Part shown: positions 6,094-12,866 of the stretch, in pieces
Layout: every line of letters starts with the position of its first letter
How positions within the stretch are numbered: the stretch's first letter is position 1
Assembly (NCBI GenBank): GCA_002332795.1
Contig: DDBP01000083.1
Coordinates: 1-12,866, forward strand
Source of the DNA: Anaerolineales bacterium UBA2029
Lineage (GTDB): Bacteria > Chloroflexota > Anaerolineae > Aggregatilineales > Aggregatilineaceae
DNA length: 12,866 nucleotides
Direction: 5' to 3'
Position numbers and translations under genes: made by a program
Notes under the pieces: model-generated
Database searches by the model: none
What the model saw: the letters and a program-made list of their open reading frames with translations, nothing else
What the model was told of the DNA's origin: nothing

Positions 6094-9057
6094 ATGACCG
6101 CTCTCTCCGTGTTGCAAACGCTCGGCGAAAACGTTGCTGAAGCGCTGCTGGTGACCTCGTGCGACACGCTCACCATCGAATACGCCAACACGGCTGCCGA
6201 GACACTCAGCGAACGGTGCCAGGACGAATTGCGCGGGCAGTCCTTGTCCGCGTTGCTACCCATGTTCTCCGGCGAAACCATGCTGGATTGCGTCAACAAA
6301 GCCGGAGCCGCCTCTCTGGAAGTCGTCGGCGAACTGATCACCTCCAGGGGCAGGCGAGTGCGTGTGCGCGCCCGCCTGGCCCGGATCATGCTCGATGACG
6401 AAACGTGGCTGTTGTGCACACTGCACCCGCTCCATCATCGCGAACGCACCGCCACCCTGCTCCGCGCCCAACGCGACCTGGCAGTGACTCTCAGCGGCGA
6501 GAACAACCTGAGCCAAGCTCTGGCCTCGGTCGTGCAGACGGCCATCCGGCTGAGTGCAATGGACGGCGGCGGCATCTACCTGACCGACCCCAGGACGGGT
6601 GCGCTGGTGTTGCATTATCACACCGGCCTGCCGGAAGAGTTCATCGAGCGCGTATCGTACCTGCCCGCCGATACCCCTCAGGCCCGGCTGGTGCACCAGG
6701 GAATACCGCTATACCTGGCCTACGATCAGCTCTATGAGCGTATGGGTGCTTCCATGGACGACGTGCGTCGCCGGGCAGGCATCGGCTCCATAGCGGTAGT
6801 ACCCATCCTATCCGGCCAGGAAGTGATCGGCTCCCTCAACGTCTTCTCGCGAGCCAGACGCCCGATTGCTCCGGCGGCCCGTCATATCCTGGAGGCTCTG
6901 GCCACGCAGACAGGCAGCGCCATCGGTCGCATCCGCGCCGAACAGGCACGCCGCGCTCAGGAACAGATCGTCCACACCCTGCTGAATGCCACGCCGGACA
7001 GCGCCGTGTTGCTGAATCGCGATTTCGTCATCCAGGCCATCAACCAGGCAGGTGCGCAATTCCTGGGCGTACCGCCCGAAGTGCTGGTAGGCAGGCCGTT
7101 GCTGGAGGGGGTGCCCGCGGAGATCGCCGCGCTCTACGCGAGTCATCTGAGTCAGGTCTTCATCAGCGGGCAACCCGTGGATTTCGTCTACGACAGGTGT
7201 GAGCGCATCCTGTCCGTCACCATCTACCCCTTGCCCACCCCAGACGGCGAGGTCGAGCAGGTGGCGATGTACGGGCGCGACATCACCGAGCAGTATCTGA
7301 GCGACCTGGCGCTACAGAGACAGCGCGCTCTGCTGGCGGCGGTCGCGCAGGCGACCAGTTGTCTGGTGACTGGCCCGGACCTCGACACGGCCATCGCGGA
7401 CGCATTGACAGCGCTTGGCGAGGCGAGCGTTGCCGACTGGCTGTATATTTTCCAGTTCACGACCGACGAAGACACTGGAGAAGAGATCGCCCGGCTGGCC
7501 TATCGCTGGGTACGCAAGAACACCGCACACCTTTTCAACTGGAACGATCCCGCGTTGCAACACATCCCCTTGCGCGGGCGCGAACGGTTGATCGAGTACT
7601 TGCGCACGGGGGAACCAATTGACGGGGACATTCCCCTCTGGCGCGAACATCAGCAGACCGACGCTTTCCTGGCTGCCAGTCCGTTCCCGTTCCTTTTGCC
7701 GCTCTTCGTCCAGGGCGAACTATGGGGCGTCATCGGGTTTGGCCATCACAACCCGGCCCAGAGGTGGAGCGAAGAAGAACGCCATGCGCTGCGCGCGCTG
7801 GCCAATGCCTTGGGGGGTGCTATCACCCGGCACCGGGCTATGCGCCGCCTGCAACAGGAACGCGATTTCGCCGAAACGCTGCGCGACACAGGGATGGCCA
7901 TCACCTCGACCCTCGATCTGGAAGCGGTATTCGCGCGTATCCTGGACCAGGCGGGACGCATTGTGCCCTACGACACGGCCTCTATCTTCCTGGTCGAGGG
8001 TGACGAAGTGCACATGGTCAGCCGCAGAGACGTTGATCCGCTGCGCTCCCCCAAGCCGGCTGCCGCCGAACGGGTGAAGATCGCAGACTTTCCATTGCTG
8101 CAGCGGTTGATCGAAACACGCCAGGCATTGGTCGTCTCCGACACATATCGGCACCCCGAATGGCGTATCGTCACCGGGTACGTCCGCTCGTGGCTGGGCG
8201 CGCCCATCGTCAACAGGGGCCGCATTCTGGGCTTTCTGGCCCTGCATTCCACACAGCCTGGCTTCTACCGCCCCGAACACGCGGAAGCCGTCGCGCCGAT
8301 CGCTATGCAGGCAGGGATCGCTTTGTGGAACGCGCAACTGTTCGCCGACGTGCAACGCCTGGAGCGCACCAAGTCGGAGATGATTCGCATCGCCTCGCAC
8401 GACCTGCGCAGTCCGCTGGCCCGCCTGACCATGCTGGTCAACCGCTGGTTGGGCCACGCTGACCTGGACGCAGAACCGGCTTTGCAGCGCGACCTGCTGC
8501 GCATGCGCGACGCCGCCGCGGAGATGGAACAACTGATTGACGAGATTCTGTCGCTGGAACGCATCGAGGCCCGGCACCGTGTCAGTCAGCTTGTGGACTG
8601 GTGCGCCCTGGTGCGCCGCGCCATTGACGCCCTGCAACCAGAAATCGCCGCGCGCGGCCATGAACTCACGCTCCAGTGCCCAGAAGTCCTGCCTACCCTA
8701 CGCGGCGATCCGGCACAGCTCTACCATGCCGCCTACAATCTGCTGCACAATGCCATCAAGTACACGCCGCCGGGAGGACATATCGAAGTGCGCGTGCGCC
8801 AGAGTCGCTACGGTGATCAGGACACGCTCGTCTTCGAAGTGGAGGACAACGGAACGGGCATTGTCCCAGAACAGCAACAGGCGTTGTTCCAGCCGTTCTT
8901 CCGCGCCAACAGCACGACCGCCGACGAATTGCCCGGCGTCGGCCTGGGACTGACTGTGGTCAAGGCGGCGGTCGAAGCGCATCAGGGGCGCGTCTACTGC
9001 GAAAGCACCCCCGGCCAGGGAAGTCTGTTCGGTTTTTGGGTGCCGCTCACTCTTTGA
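6094..9057 (+). CDS. Soluble multi-sensor histidine kinase (PAS-GAF-PAS-GAF-GAF-HisKA-HATPase)
   Basis: A 987-residue protein with no visible transmembrane segment, so it probably senses cytosolic signals. Estimated domains: PAS about 10-112; GAF about 124-282; PAS about 290-402, ending in GRDITEQ; GAF about 409-580; GAF about 594-755, with WLGAPIVNRGRILGFLAL; HisKA with phospho-accepting His769 in IASHDLRSPLARL; HATPase_c with N-box HNAIKY (Asn886), G1 box EDNGTGI (Asp918) and G2 box GVGLGLTVV (about 948-956). All catalytic boxes are intact, so autophosphorylation is expected. There is no receiver domain and no response-regulator gene in the window, so it is an orphan kinase here. The ligands of the GAF and PAS domains cannot be told; no obvious cofactor-binding cysteine or histidine signature was recognised. 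It is downstream of, and probably coupled to, the CPBP protease, and ends convergently 61 bp before the moaD stop. Confidence 0.94.
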   Translation: MTALSVLQTLGENVAEALLVTSCDTLTIEYANTAAETLSERCQDELRGQSLSALLPMFSGETMLDCVNKAGAASLEVVGELITSRGRRVRVRARLARIMLDDETWLLCTLHPLHHRERTATLLRAQRDLAVTLSGENNLSQALASVVQTAIRLSAMDGGGIYLTDPRTGALVLHYHTGLPEEFIERVSYLPADTPQARLVHQGIPLYLAYDQLYERMGASMDDVRRRAGIGSIAVVPILSGQEVIGSLNVFSRARRPIAPAARHILEALATQTGSAIGRIRAEQARRAQEQIVHTLLNATPDSAVLLNRDFVIQAINQAGAQFLGVPPEVLVGRPLLEGVPAEIAALYASHLSQVFISGQPVDFVYDRCERILSVTIYPLPTPDGEVEQVAMYGRDITEQYLSDLALQRQRALLAAVAQATSCLVTGPDLDTAIADALTALGEASVADWLYIFQFTTDEDTGEEIARLAYRWVRKNTAHLFNWNDPALQHIPLRGRERLIEYLRTGEPIDGDIPLWREHQQTDAFLAASPFPFLLPLFVQGELWGVIGFGHHNPAQRWSEEERHALRALANALGGAITRHRAMRRLQQERDFAETLRDTGMAITSTLDLEAVFARILDQAGRIVPYDTASIFLVEGDEVHMVSRRDVDPLRSPKPAAAERVKIADFPLLQRLIETRQALVVSDTYRHPEWRIVTGYVRSWLGAPIVNRGRILGFLALHSTQPGFYRPEHAEAVAPIAMQAGIALWNAQLFADVQRLERTKSEMIRIASHDLRSPLARLTMLVNRWLGHADLDAEPALQRDLLRMRDAAAEMEQLIDEILSLERIEARHRVSQLVDWCALVRRAIDALQPEIAARGHELTLQCPEVLPTLRGDPAQLYHAAYNLLHNAIKYTPPGGHIEVRVRQSRYGDQDTLVFEVEDNGTGIVPEQQQALFQPFFRANSTTADELPGVGLGLTVVKAAVEAHQGRVYCESTPGQGSLFGFWVPLTL

Positions 9058-9118
9058 TACCGCCGCCTGAGGGCATGGCGCGGCGCGTCATCTCTCCCCG
9101 TTATCAGCACAGATCGCC

Positions 9119-9364
9119 TCAGCCGCCGGCGACGTATGGCAGGATCGCCACCTGATCCCCGTCCTGCAACACTGTCTCTGGCTCGGCGTGTGTCTGATTG
9201 ACGGCGAAATGCCACGTCGCTTGATAGCCGTCCAGCGCTGGATAACGCAGCACCAGGTGAGCAATGAGATCGCTCAGGCGCGCTCCAGGGGGTAGCGCCA
9301 GCACGCATTCGGATTCGCCGGTGAGGTCGCGCAGGCTGGCGAAGAAACGCACTGTTACTCTCAT
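9119..9364 (-). CDS. moaD: MoaD/ThiS-family sulfur carrier protein
   Basis: An 81-residue beta-grasp protein. It starts MRVTVRFFASLRDLTG, the usual MoaD opening, has a middle PPGARLSDLIAHL, then DGDQVAILPYVAGG, ending exactly in the Gly-Gly tail that is adenylated and thiocarboxylated. In the classic pathway MoaD gives sulfur to precursor Z together with MoaE to make molybdopterin; other MoaD-like proteins feed tungsten-cofactor, thiamine or other sulfur pathways. No moaE, moeB or moaA is in view, so the pathway is not proven. The ATG at 9364 overlaps the rlmN stop as ATGA, and GGAG lies 8 nt upstream inside rlmN, so the two are translationally coupled. A longer in-frame reading from 9439 is rejected because it adds residues that only exist in the rlmN overlap. 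Confidence 0.9.
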   Translation of the reverse strand: MRVTVRFFASLRDLTGESECVLALPPGARLSDLIAHLVLRYPALDGYQATWHFAVNQTHAEPETVLQDGDQVAILPYVAGG

Positions 9365-10449
9365 GACCGCGGCTCCGAAGGAGAAGCCTTCCGTTGACGA
9401 CGCTGGCCTCGCACCACCTGCGCCTTCAACTGCCCGCACCCGGCCTGAATATCTATCCCGCGCCGCACGCGAACGGTGCTGCCGATGCGGTAAGCGCGTA
9501 GCACGGCCTGGAATATGGCGACGCGCTCTGGATCGGAGGGACGACCGTCATAACCGCCGGTGGGGTTGAGCGGGATCAGGTTGACGTGACACTTCAGCCC
9601 CTGCAACAGGCGTCCCAGCGCCTCGGCCTGTTCTACGGTGTCGTTCTCGCCTGCGATCAGCGCCCATTCGAAGGTGACGCGCCGCCCGGTGCGTTCGATA
9701 TAGGTGCGCACGGCGTCCAGCAACTCGGCCAGTGGCCAGCGCCGGTTGATGGGCAACAGGCGGCTGCGCTCTTCGTCAGTGGCCGCGTGCAGGCTGATCG
9801 CCAGCCCCACCTGCAACCCTTCGTCAGCGAAACGCAGAATCTCTGGCACCAGGCCGACCGTGCTCAGGGTGATGTGGCGCTGACCGATGTTCAGGCCATG
9901 CGGGTCGTTCAGTCGGCGGATGGCTTCGAGCGTGGCGTCGTAATTGTGCAGCGGCTCGCCCATGCCCATCAGCACTACGTTGCTCAGCCGCTCGCCCTCG
10001 GCTTCGAGCACACGGGCGAACTGCACCGCTTGCTCGACAATCTCCCCCGCCGTCAGATGACGGGCAAAGCCCATCTGCCCCGTGGCGCAGAACACACAGC
10101 CCATCGCGCAGCCCGCCTGCGTGCTGAGACAGGCCGTGCGCCGGTCGTCGTCATAAGCCATCAGTACGCTTTCGATCATCTGTCCATCGGGCAGTTGCCA
10201 CAGTCGTTTGACCGTCTGCCCATCGGACGAGCGCTGCTCGGCCACCAGGGTCAGGCCACTCAGGCGAAAGTGGCTCGCCAGTTGCTCACGCAATGCCTGC
10301 GGCAGCGTGGTCATGGCCGCGAAATCCTCGGCCTTGTGCTGATAGACCCACTCCCACACCTGACGGGCGCGGTAGGCGGGGTAGCCCCATTCCCGCACAG
10401 TCGCCGTTAGCGCATCGAGGCTCAGGTCGAAAATCGAAGGAACAGCCAT
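9361..10449 (-). CDS. rlmN: 23S rRNA (A2503-C2)/tRNA (A37-C2) methyltransferase, radical SAM
   Basis: A 362-residue enzyme that methylates C2 of A2503 in 23S rRNA, and A37 in some tRNAs, by radical SAM chemistry with a methylated cysteine intermediate. The cluster motif CAMGCVFC gives Cys114, Cys118 and Cys121. The two mechanistic cysteines are present: Cys107 in TACLSTQAGC (E. coli Cys118) and Cys338 in GIDIQAGCGQL (E. coli Cys355). Other family signatures are GMGEPLHNYD, ITLSTVG, AISLHA and LIPLNPTGG. The length is near normal and the C-terminal tail is short and basic (GQRRQRK). The start at ATG 10449 gives the normal N-terminus; its ribosome-binding site is weak. It lies 26 bp after the upstream surface-protein gene and overlaps moaD by 4 bp, so all three may share a transcript. 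Confidence 0.96.
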   Translation of the reverse strand: MAVPSIFDLSLDALTATVREWGYPAYRARQVWEWVYQHKAEDFAAMTTLPQALREQLASHFRLSGLTLVAEQRSSDGQTVKRLWQLPDGQMIESVLMAYDDDRRTACLSTQAGCAMGCVFCATGQMGFARHLTAGEIVEQAVQFARVLEAEGERLSNVVLMGMGEPLHNYDATLEAIRRLNDPHGLNIGQRHITLSTVGLVPEILRFADEGLQVGLAISLHAATDEERSRLLPINRRWPLAELLDAVRTYIERTGRRVTFEWALIAGENDTVEQAEALGRLLQGLKCHVNLIPLNPTGGYDGRPSDPERVAIFQAVLRAYRIGSTVRVRRGIDIQAGCGQLKAQVVRGQRRQRKASPSEPRS

Positions 10450-10475
10450 AGTCTGTCTCGTCAGTCCTGGAATAG

Positions 10476-12041
10476 TCAACGACGGCGCGTTCGCCAGAGC
10501 GCCAGCAGCGCCCCTGCCAGCACCCCCACCACACCTGCTCCCACTACCAGGAGGGCCTGATCGCGCCGGTCTCCCCCGCTGGACGGAGCAGGCACAGTCG
10601 CCGGGGGCAGGCTGCCTGGCGGCAAGGGAGTATTGGTAGCCGTGCCCTGACGGGTCGGCGTGATTGTCTGAATACGCACCGGCGGCTGTGGCACGCCGAG
10701 GACACGCTCGGTTGGCGTGACGGACGGCGTACGTGTGAGCGAAGGCGTGAGTGTGGGCGGCACAGGCGACGCGGTCGGTGTGGGGGTCGGCGTGGGAATG
10801 CCAGGTTGATAGGGCGTCCAGGTCGCCGCACGCCCGGCGTCGTCGCTGAACAGCCAGCGTTCCCACGCAGCCCACAGCGCCGCCTGATCTCCGCCGGTCA
10901 GCGCCCCCAACGCTCCCTCGAACCCCGCCGGATCGTCGGTCACAGCGCGAGCGAGGGCGAACGGCGCTTCCTCACCGTACAGACTGGCCAGTGCCAGCAC
11001 CAGCGTGTAACCCTGCGCCGACCAGAGCGCCCGCTGACCGTAGGGCATATCCCCGGCCAACGGCGTTTGCAGCGCCGTCAGCGGAAACAGCGCGTCCGCG
11101 CGAGCAGCCGTCCGCACCAGTTCCAGCGCCCCTATCCCTGGCTGTAGACGGTACAACATGGATAGCCCCGTCTCGAACCAGGCGGGCACAGCCGCCTCGC
11201 CCCAGAGTCGCCGGTACGTGTCGCGCGCCATGCGTTCGATCAGCAGATTCTCCAGTTCCGCCAACCCAAAGGTCGGACGCTGCACGAAAGTCATGCCAGA
11301 GCGGGCGTACACGCGGGCGAACAGTTCCGCCGAGCAAGGATACACGGTGTCCGTGACCGGGACGCTCAGGCCCTGACGCATCTCGCCGGTTTCCGGGTCC
11401 GGCAGTTCCTCGCATAGCTCGGCCTGCGGGTCGTAGATGACGAACTGAAACAGCGGCGACTCGCCCGTCTGTCGCTGCAACAGGCTATAGGCGGCCATGA
11501 TCTCCTCCCACACCAGTTGTCCCCCCAGGTTGGGGTTGTGCCAGTGCAGGATGAGCGGAGGCTGTCCCGCCGCGCGCCACGGGCCGTGCCTGGAGTCGGC
11601 GTACACGAACTCACCGAAAGCGGTCACCGGCTCTTTGCCGCGCACGGTCAGTTCCCAGCGATAGCGCATCTTCTCGAAAGGGACGGGCGTCAGGTCGGCA
11701 TCCAGCCACCAGGTGACCAGGAACTGATGAGGCACGCCACCGCTGAGTTCGGGGATCACAGCAGTGACCGGATCGACGGTGAAGGTCCGCTCAGGGCCGT
11801 TTTCCTGGCTCACCAGCAGCCGCAGCGACTCGATATCCTCCGGAACGGCATTCACCCCCACGATAAAACGCAGGGCCGCCGGGAAGATCACCTCGACATT
11901 GTGCCCGAAAATGAGCGGGTAGTCCTCGCCGTCCTGCGCCAGAGCGGGCCATACAGCAGTCAGGGCGCTGAGCATGAGGAACAGCGTCAGCCCCAATCGC
12001 AGAGGACGGTATCGTTTCAACCCGCGCATGACAGGAATCAT
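10476..12041 (-). CDS. Secreted, membrane-anchored peptidase-MA-like protein, apparently lacking zinc ligands
   Basis: A 521-residue protein. It has a signal peptide (basic start MRGLKRYRPLRLG, hydrophobic core, probable cleavage after PALA at residue 35), an ectodomain of about 375 residues, a Thr/Pro-rich stalk (about 414-485, with repeated PTPT) and a C-terminal membrane helix (about 494-516) ending in WRTRRR, so it is anchored facing outward. The part IERMARD...AWFETGLSMLY (about 268-296) resembles the helix pair of peptidase-MA-like gluzincins, where HExxH and W(L/F)xEG are expected. Here both histidines are replaced and the second Glu is shifted, so zinc catalysis is unlikely. Two cysteines (210 and 236) may form a disulfide. 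The upstream neighbour is an intact relative. The start at ATG 12041 is chosen for the signal peptide; an ATG four codons later is possible. The family link is inference; the surface topology is clear. Confidence 0.75.
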   Translation of the reverse strand: MIPVMRGLKRYRPLRLGLTLFLMLSALTAVWPALAQDGEDYPLIFGHNVEVIFPAALRFIVGVNAVPEDIESLRLLVSQENGPERTFTVDPVTAVIPELSGGVPHQFLVTWWLDADLTPVPFEKMRYRWELTVRGKEPVTAFGEFVYADSRHGPWRAAGQPPLILHWHNPNLGGQLVWEEIMAAYSLLQRQTGESPLFQFVIYDPQAELCEELPDPETGEMRQGLSVPVTDTVYPCSAELFARVYARSGMTFVQRPTFGLAELENLLIERMARDTYRRLWGEAAVPAWFETGLSMLYRLQPGIGALELVRTAARADALFPLTALQTPLAGDMPYGQRALWSAQGYTLVLALASLYGEEAPFALARAVTDDPAGFEGALGALTGGDQAALWAAWERWLFSDDAGRAATWTPYQPGIPTPTPTPTASPVPPTLTPSLTRTPSVTPTERVLGVPQPPVRIQTITPTRQGTATNTPLPPGSLPPATVPAPSSGGDRRDQALLVVGAGVVGVLAGALLALWRTRRR

Positions 12042-12078
12042 CGCTCGCCGCTTGCAAGACTGCTTGCCGACGCCCTCA

Positions 12079-12107
12079 ATCCTAGCACTACCGCGCCTCC
12101 CTGTCAT
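12079..12107 (-). promoter_or_regulatory. Candidate promoter for the surface protein-rlmN-moaD group
   Basis: On the minus strand ATGACA (12102-12107, 5 of 6 matches) and TAGGAT (12079-12084, 4 of 6) are exactly 17 nt apart, and the -10 box is preceded by TGC, an extended -10 element. The leader would be about 30 nt. If real, the three downstream genes form an operon separate from the upstream metalloprotease. Confidence 0.5.
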
Positions 12108-12130
12108 CTTGCCACGGGTGCATCCTGTTG

Positions 12131-12210
12131 AACCGCCGCGACGCACAGGGCGCCGAGGAACGGACAGGAAAACTCCGCGTTCGTCTTTGCGTCCTCTGGC
12201 CTTCGCGAAC
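12131..12210. repeat. Imperfect palindrome, possibly a decayed MITE/REP-like element
   Basis: The left part (about 12137-12167, starting CGCGACGCACAGG) and the reverse complement of the right part (about 12171-12207, starting CGCGAAGGCCAGAGG) can be aligned over roughly 32 bases with about two thirds identity and small gaps. The composition (CGTCTTTGCGTCCTCTGG) resembles short palindromic elements rich in GACGCAAAG that I recall from intergenic DNA of several environmental phyla. It fills the 171 bp gap just after the metalloprotease stop and could also act as a transcription stop. The alignment was made by eye. Confidence 0.4.
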
Positions 12211-12212
12211 TA

Positions 12213-12866
12213 TCACTTGCCCGGCGTATACGGCGTCGGTGAGGGCAGGAAGAAGAACGGCGGCGTGGGGATCAGCGTCGGCGGGATGGGCGACGCGCCC
12301 AACCACACACGCCAGCGCTGCTCGACTTCGGCCAGGGACAGGCCTGTCACCTGTTCGATGGCGTCGTTGCGCCGCACGCCCCGATCAATCAGCGTCACCA
12401 GGGCACGATGTCCTTCCAGCCCATAGTTGTCCACCAGCCACTTCCAGAACGTGTAGCCGATGTCGTAGCCGCGCCGGGCGTTGCGCCCGCTGACACCTGG
12501 CCCCGGTCCTTGCAGCAGCGCCGGCAACTGTCCGGCTGCTGCCAGCGCGCGCACCGCACCTTCGTAGTCGTAATAGCGCTCCAGCTCGAAGAAGGTAGCG
12601 TTGCCCTCGGTAAACCACGAACCGGCGGGCATGATCGTGAAGGCGTCCTGATACAGATGCGCCACCTCGTGCAACACCGTGCCGTAGGCCAGTTGGCGCG
12701 GGTCGCTGGCCGAGCCGCGTTGCACCGTGCCGCCCCATTCGCTGCGGGTGAGTCCGGCGTAGTTGGGACTGCTCACGCCGCCCTGCCACTCGTTCCAGGC
12801 GTCCCAATCGCCGAAAAGAATCGCCCGCGGTTTGTACGGCAACAGATCGCCCCAGGCAGCGCGGTA
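12213..12866 (-). CDS. Peptidase-MA-like zinc metalloprotease, C-terminal part (5' end outside the window)
   Basis: 217 codons are present, open to the right edge, so the N-terminus and any signal peptide are missing. The zinc site is intact: LHEVAHLYQD (His and Glu codons at about 12657-12671), followed 13 residues later by WFTEGNATFFELE, whose Glu is the likely third ligand, as in gluzincins of the peptidase-MA-like group (Pfam PF13485). Next comes a helical region with YTFWKWLVDNYG and a LSLAEVEQRWRVWL segment typical of the end of this domain. The last 25 residues are Pro-rich (PIPPTLIPTPP, PSPTPYTPGK) with no membrane anchor. Known members are secreted or surface proteins of poorly known substrate. 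It lies 171 bp upstream of a related protein without zinc ligands. Confidence 0.85.
   Translation of the reverse strand, partial: YRAAWGDLLPYKPRAILFGDWDAWNEWQGGVSSPNYAGLTRSEWGGTVQRGSASDPRQLAYGTVLHEVAHLYQDAFTIMPAGSWFTEGNATFFELERYYDYEGAVRALAAAGQLPALLQGPGPGVSGRNARRGYDIGYTFWKWLVDNYGLEGHRALVTLIDRGVRRNDAIEQVTGLSLAEVEQRWRVWLGASPIPPTLIPTPPFFFLPSPTPYTPGK

Noticed and set aside
7720..8661. Minus-strand open frame of about 313 codons inside the sensor kinase
   Set aside because: It is antisense to the GAF3, HisKA and start of the HATPase regions, which are clearly real; no ribosome-binding site or domain was seen.
9058..9118. Possible bidirectional terminator between the kinase and moaD stops
   Set aside because: CTGAGG (9067-9072) and CCTCAG (9117-9122) are complementary but only 6 bp and 44 nt apart, with no T-runs; not enough to call.
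10587..10802. PTPT-rich segment considered as a DNA tandem repeat or CRISPR-like array
   Set aside because: It is ordinary low-complexity coding sequence for a Thr/Pro-rich surface stalk, with no constant repeat-spacer pattern.
12816..12842. TTG at 12842 as the start of the HEVAH metalloprotease
   Set aside because: The frame stays open to the window edge (reading YRAAWGDLLPYKPR), and a peptidase of this group needs more N-terminal sequence, so the gene is treated as cut by the edge.

Overview
The window is GC-rich, densely packed bacterial DNA. A member of the Chloroflexota (Anaerolineae-like) is the best guess. The reasons are NBR1-type Ig-like (FW) repeats on an M23 peptidase, Thr/Pro-rich stalks on exported proteins, and multi-GAF/PAS cytosolic histidine kinases. 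This assignment is inferred from gene content and style; there is no rRNA or other marker here to prove it. No tRNA, rRNA, CRISPR array, transposase or phage gene was seen.

Layout. (1) 2-235 (+): the last 77 codons of a sensor histidine kinase. It runs tail-to-tail into the next gene with a 12 bp gap. (2) 248-5107 (-): four genes read leftward. In transcription order they are a small TTG-started thioredoxin-fold protein, a CxxC thioredoxin/peroxiredoxin-like protein, NADP-dependent isocitrate dehydrogenase (icd), and an 825-residue M23 peptidase with four FW domains. The two redox genes are 27 bp apart and look like one operon. icd follows after 93 bp holding a perfect 9 bp stem-loop. A perfect 13 bp hairpin after icd and a candidate promoter suggest the M23 gene is a separate unit. 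(3) 5108-5308: a divergent intergenic region with a good sigma-70-like promoter for the rightward genes and a weaker one for the leftward genes. (4) 5309-9057 (+): a CPBP-family intramembrane protease, then 5 bp later a 987-residue soluble PAS-GAF-PAS-GAF-GAF histidine kinase whose ribosome-binding site lies in the protease's last codons. (5) 9119-12866 (-): in transcription order, the C-terminal part of a peptidase-MA-like metalloprotease with an intact HEVAH motif (cut by the window edge), a 521-residue secreted and membrane-anchored protein that looks like a relative without zinc ligands, rlmN, and a MoaD-type sulfur carrier overlapping rlmN by 4 bp.

How the parts work together. The protease-kinase pair is the clearest functional unit: a membrane protease made together with an orphan cytosolic sensor kinase. 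The redox pair plus icd links thiol chemistry with NADPH supply, which is inference from order only. The two MA-like proteins suggest an active protease next to a non-catalytic relative at the cell surface. The most unusual protein is the M23-FW4 fusion: its repeats resemble the four-tryptophan domain of the eukaryotic autophagy receptor NBR1, and it carries a C-terminal domain of about 200 residues that I cannot name.
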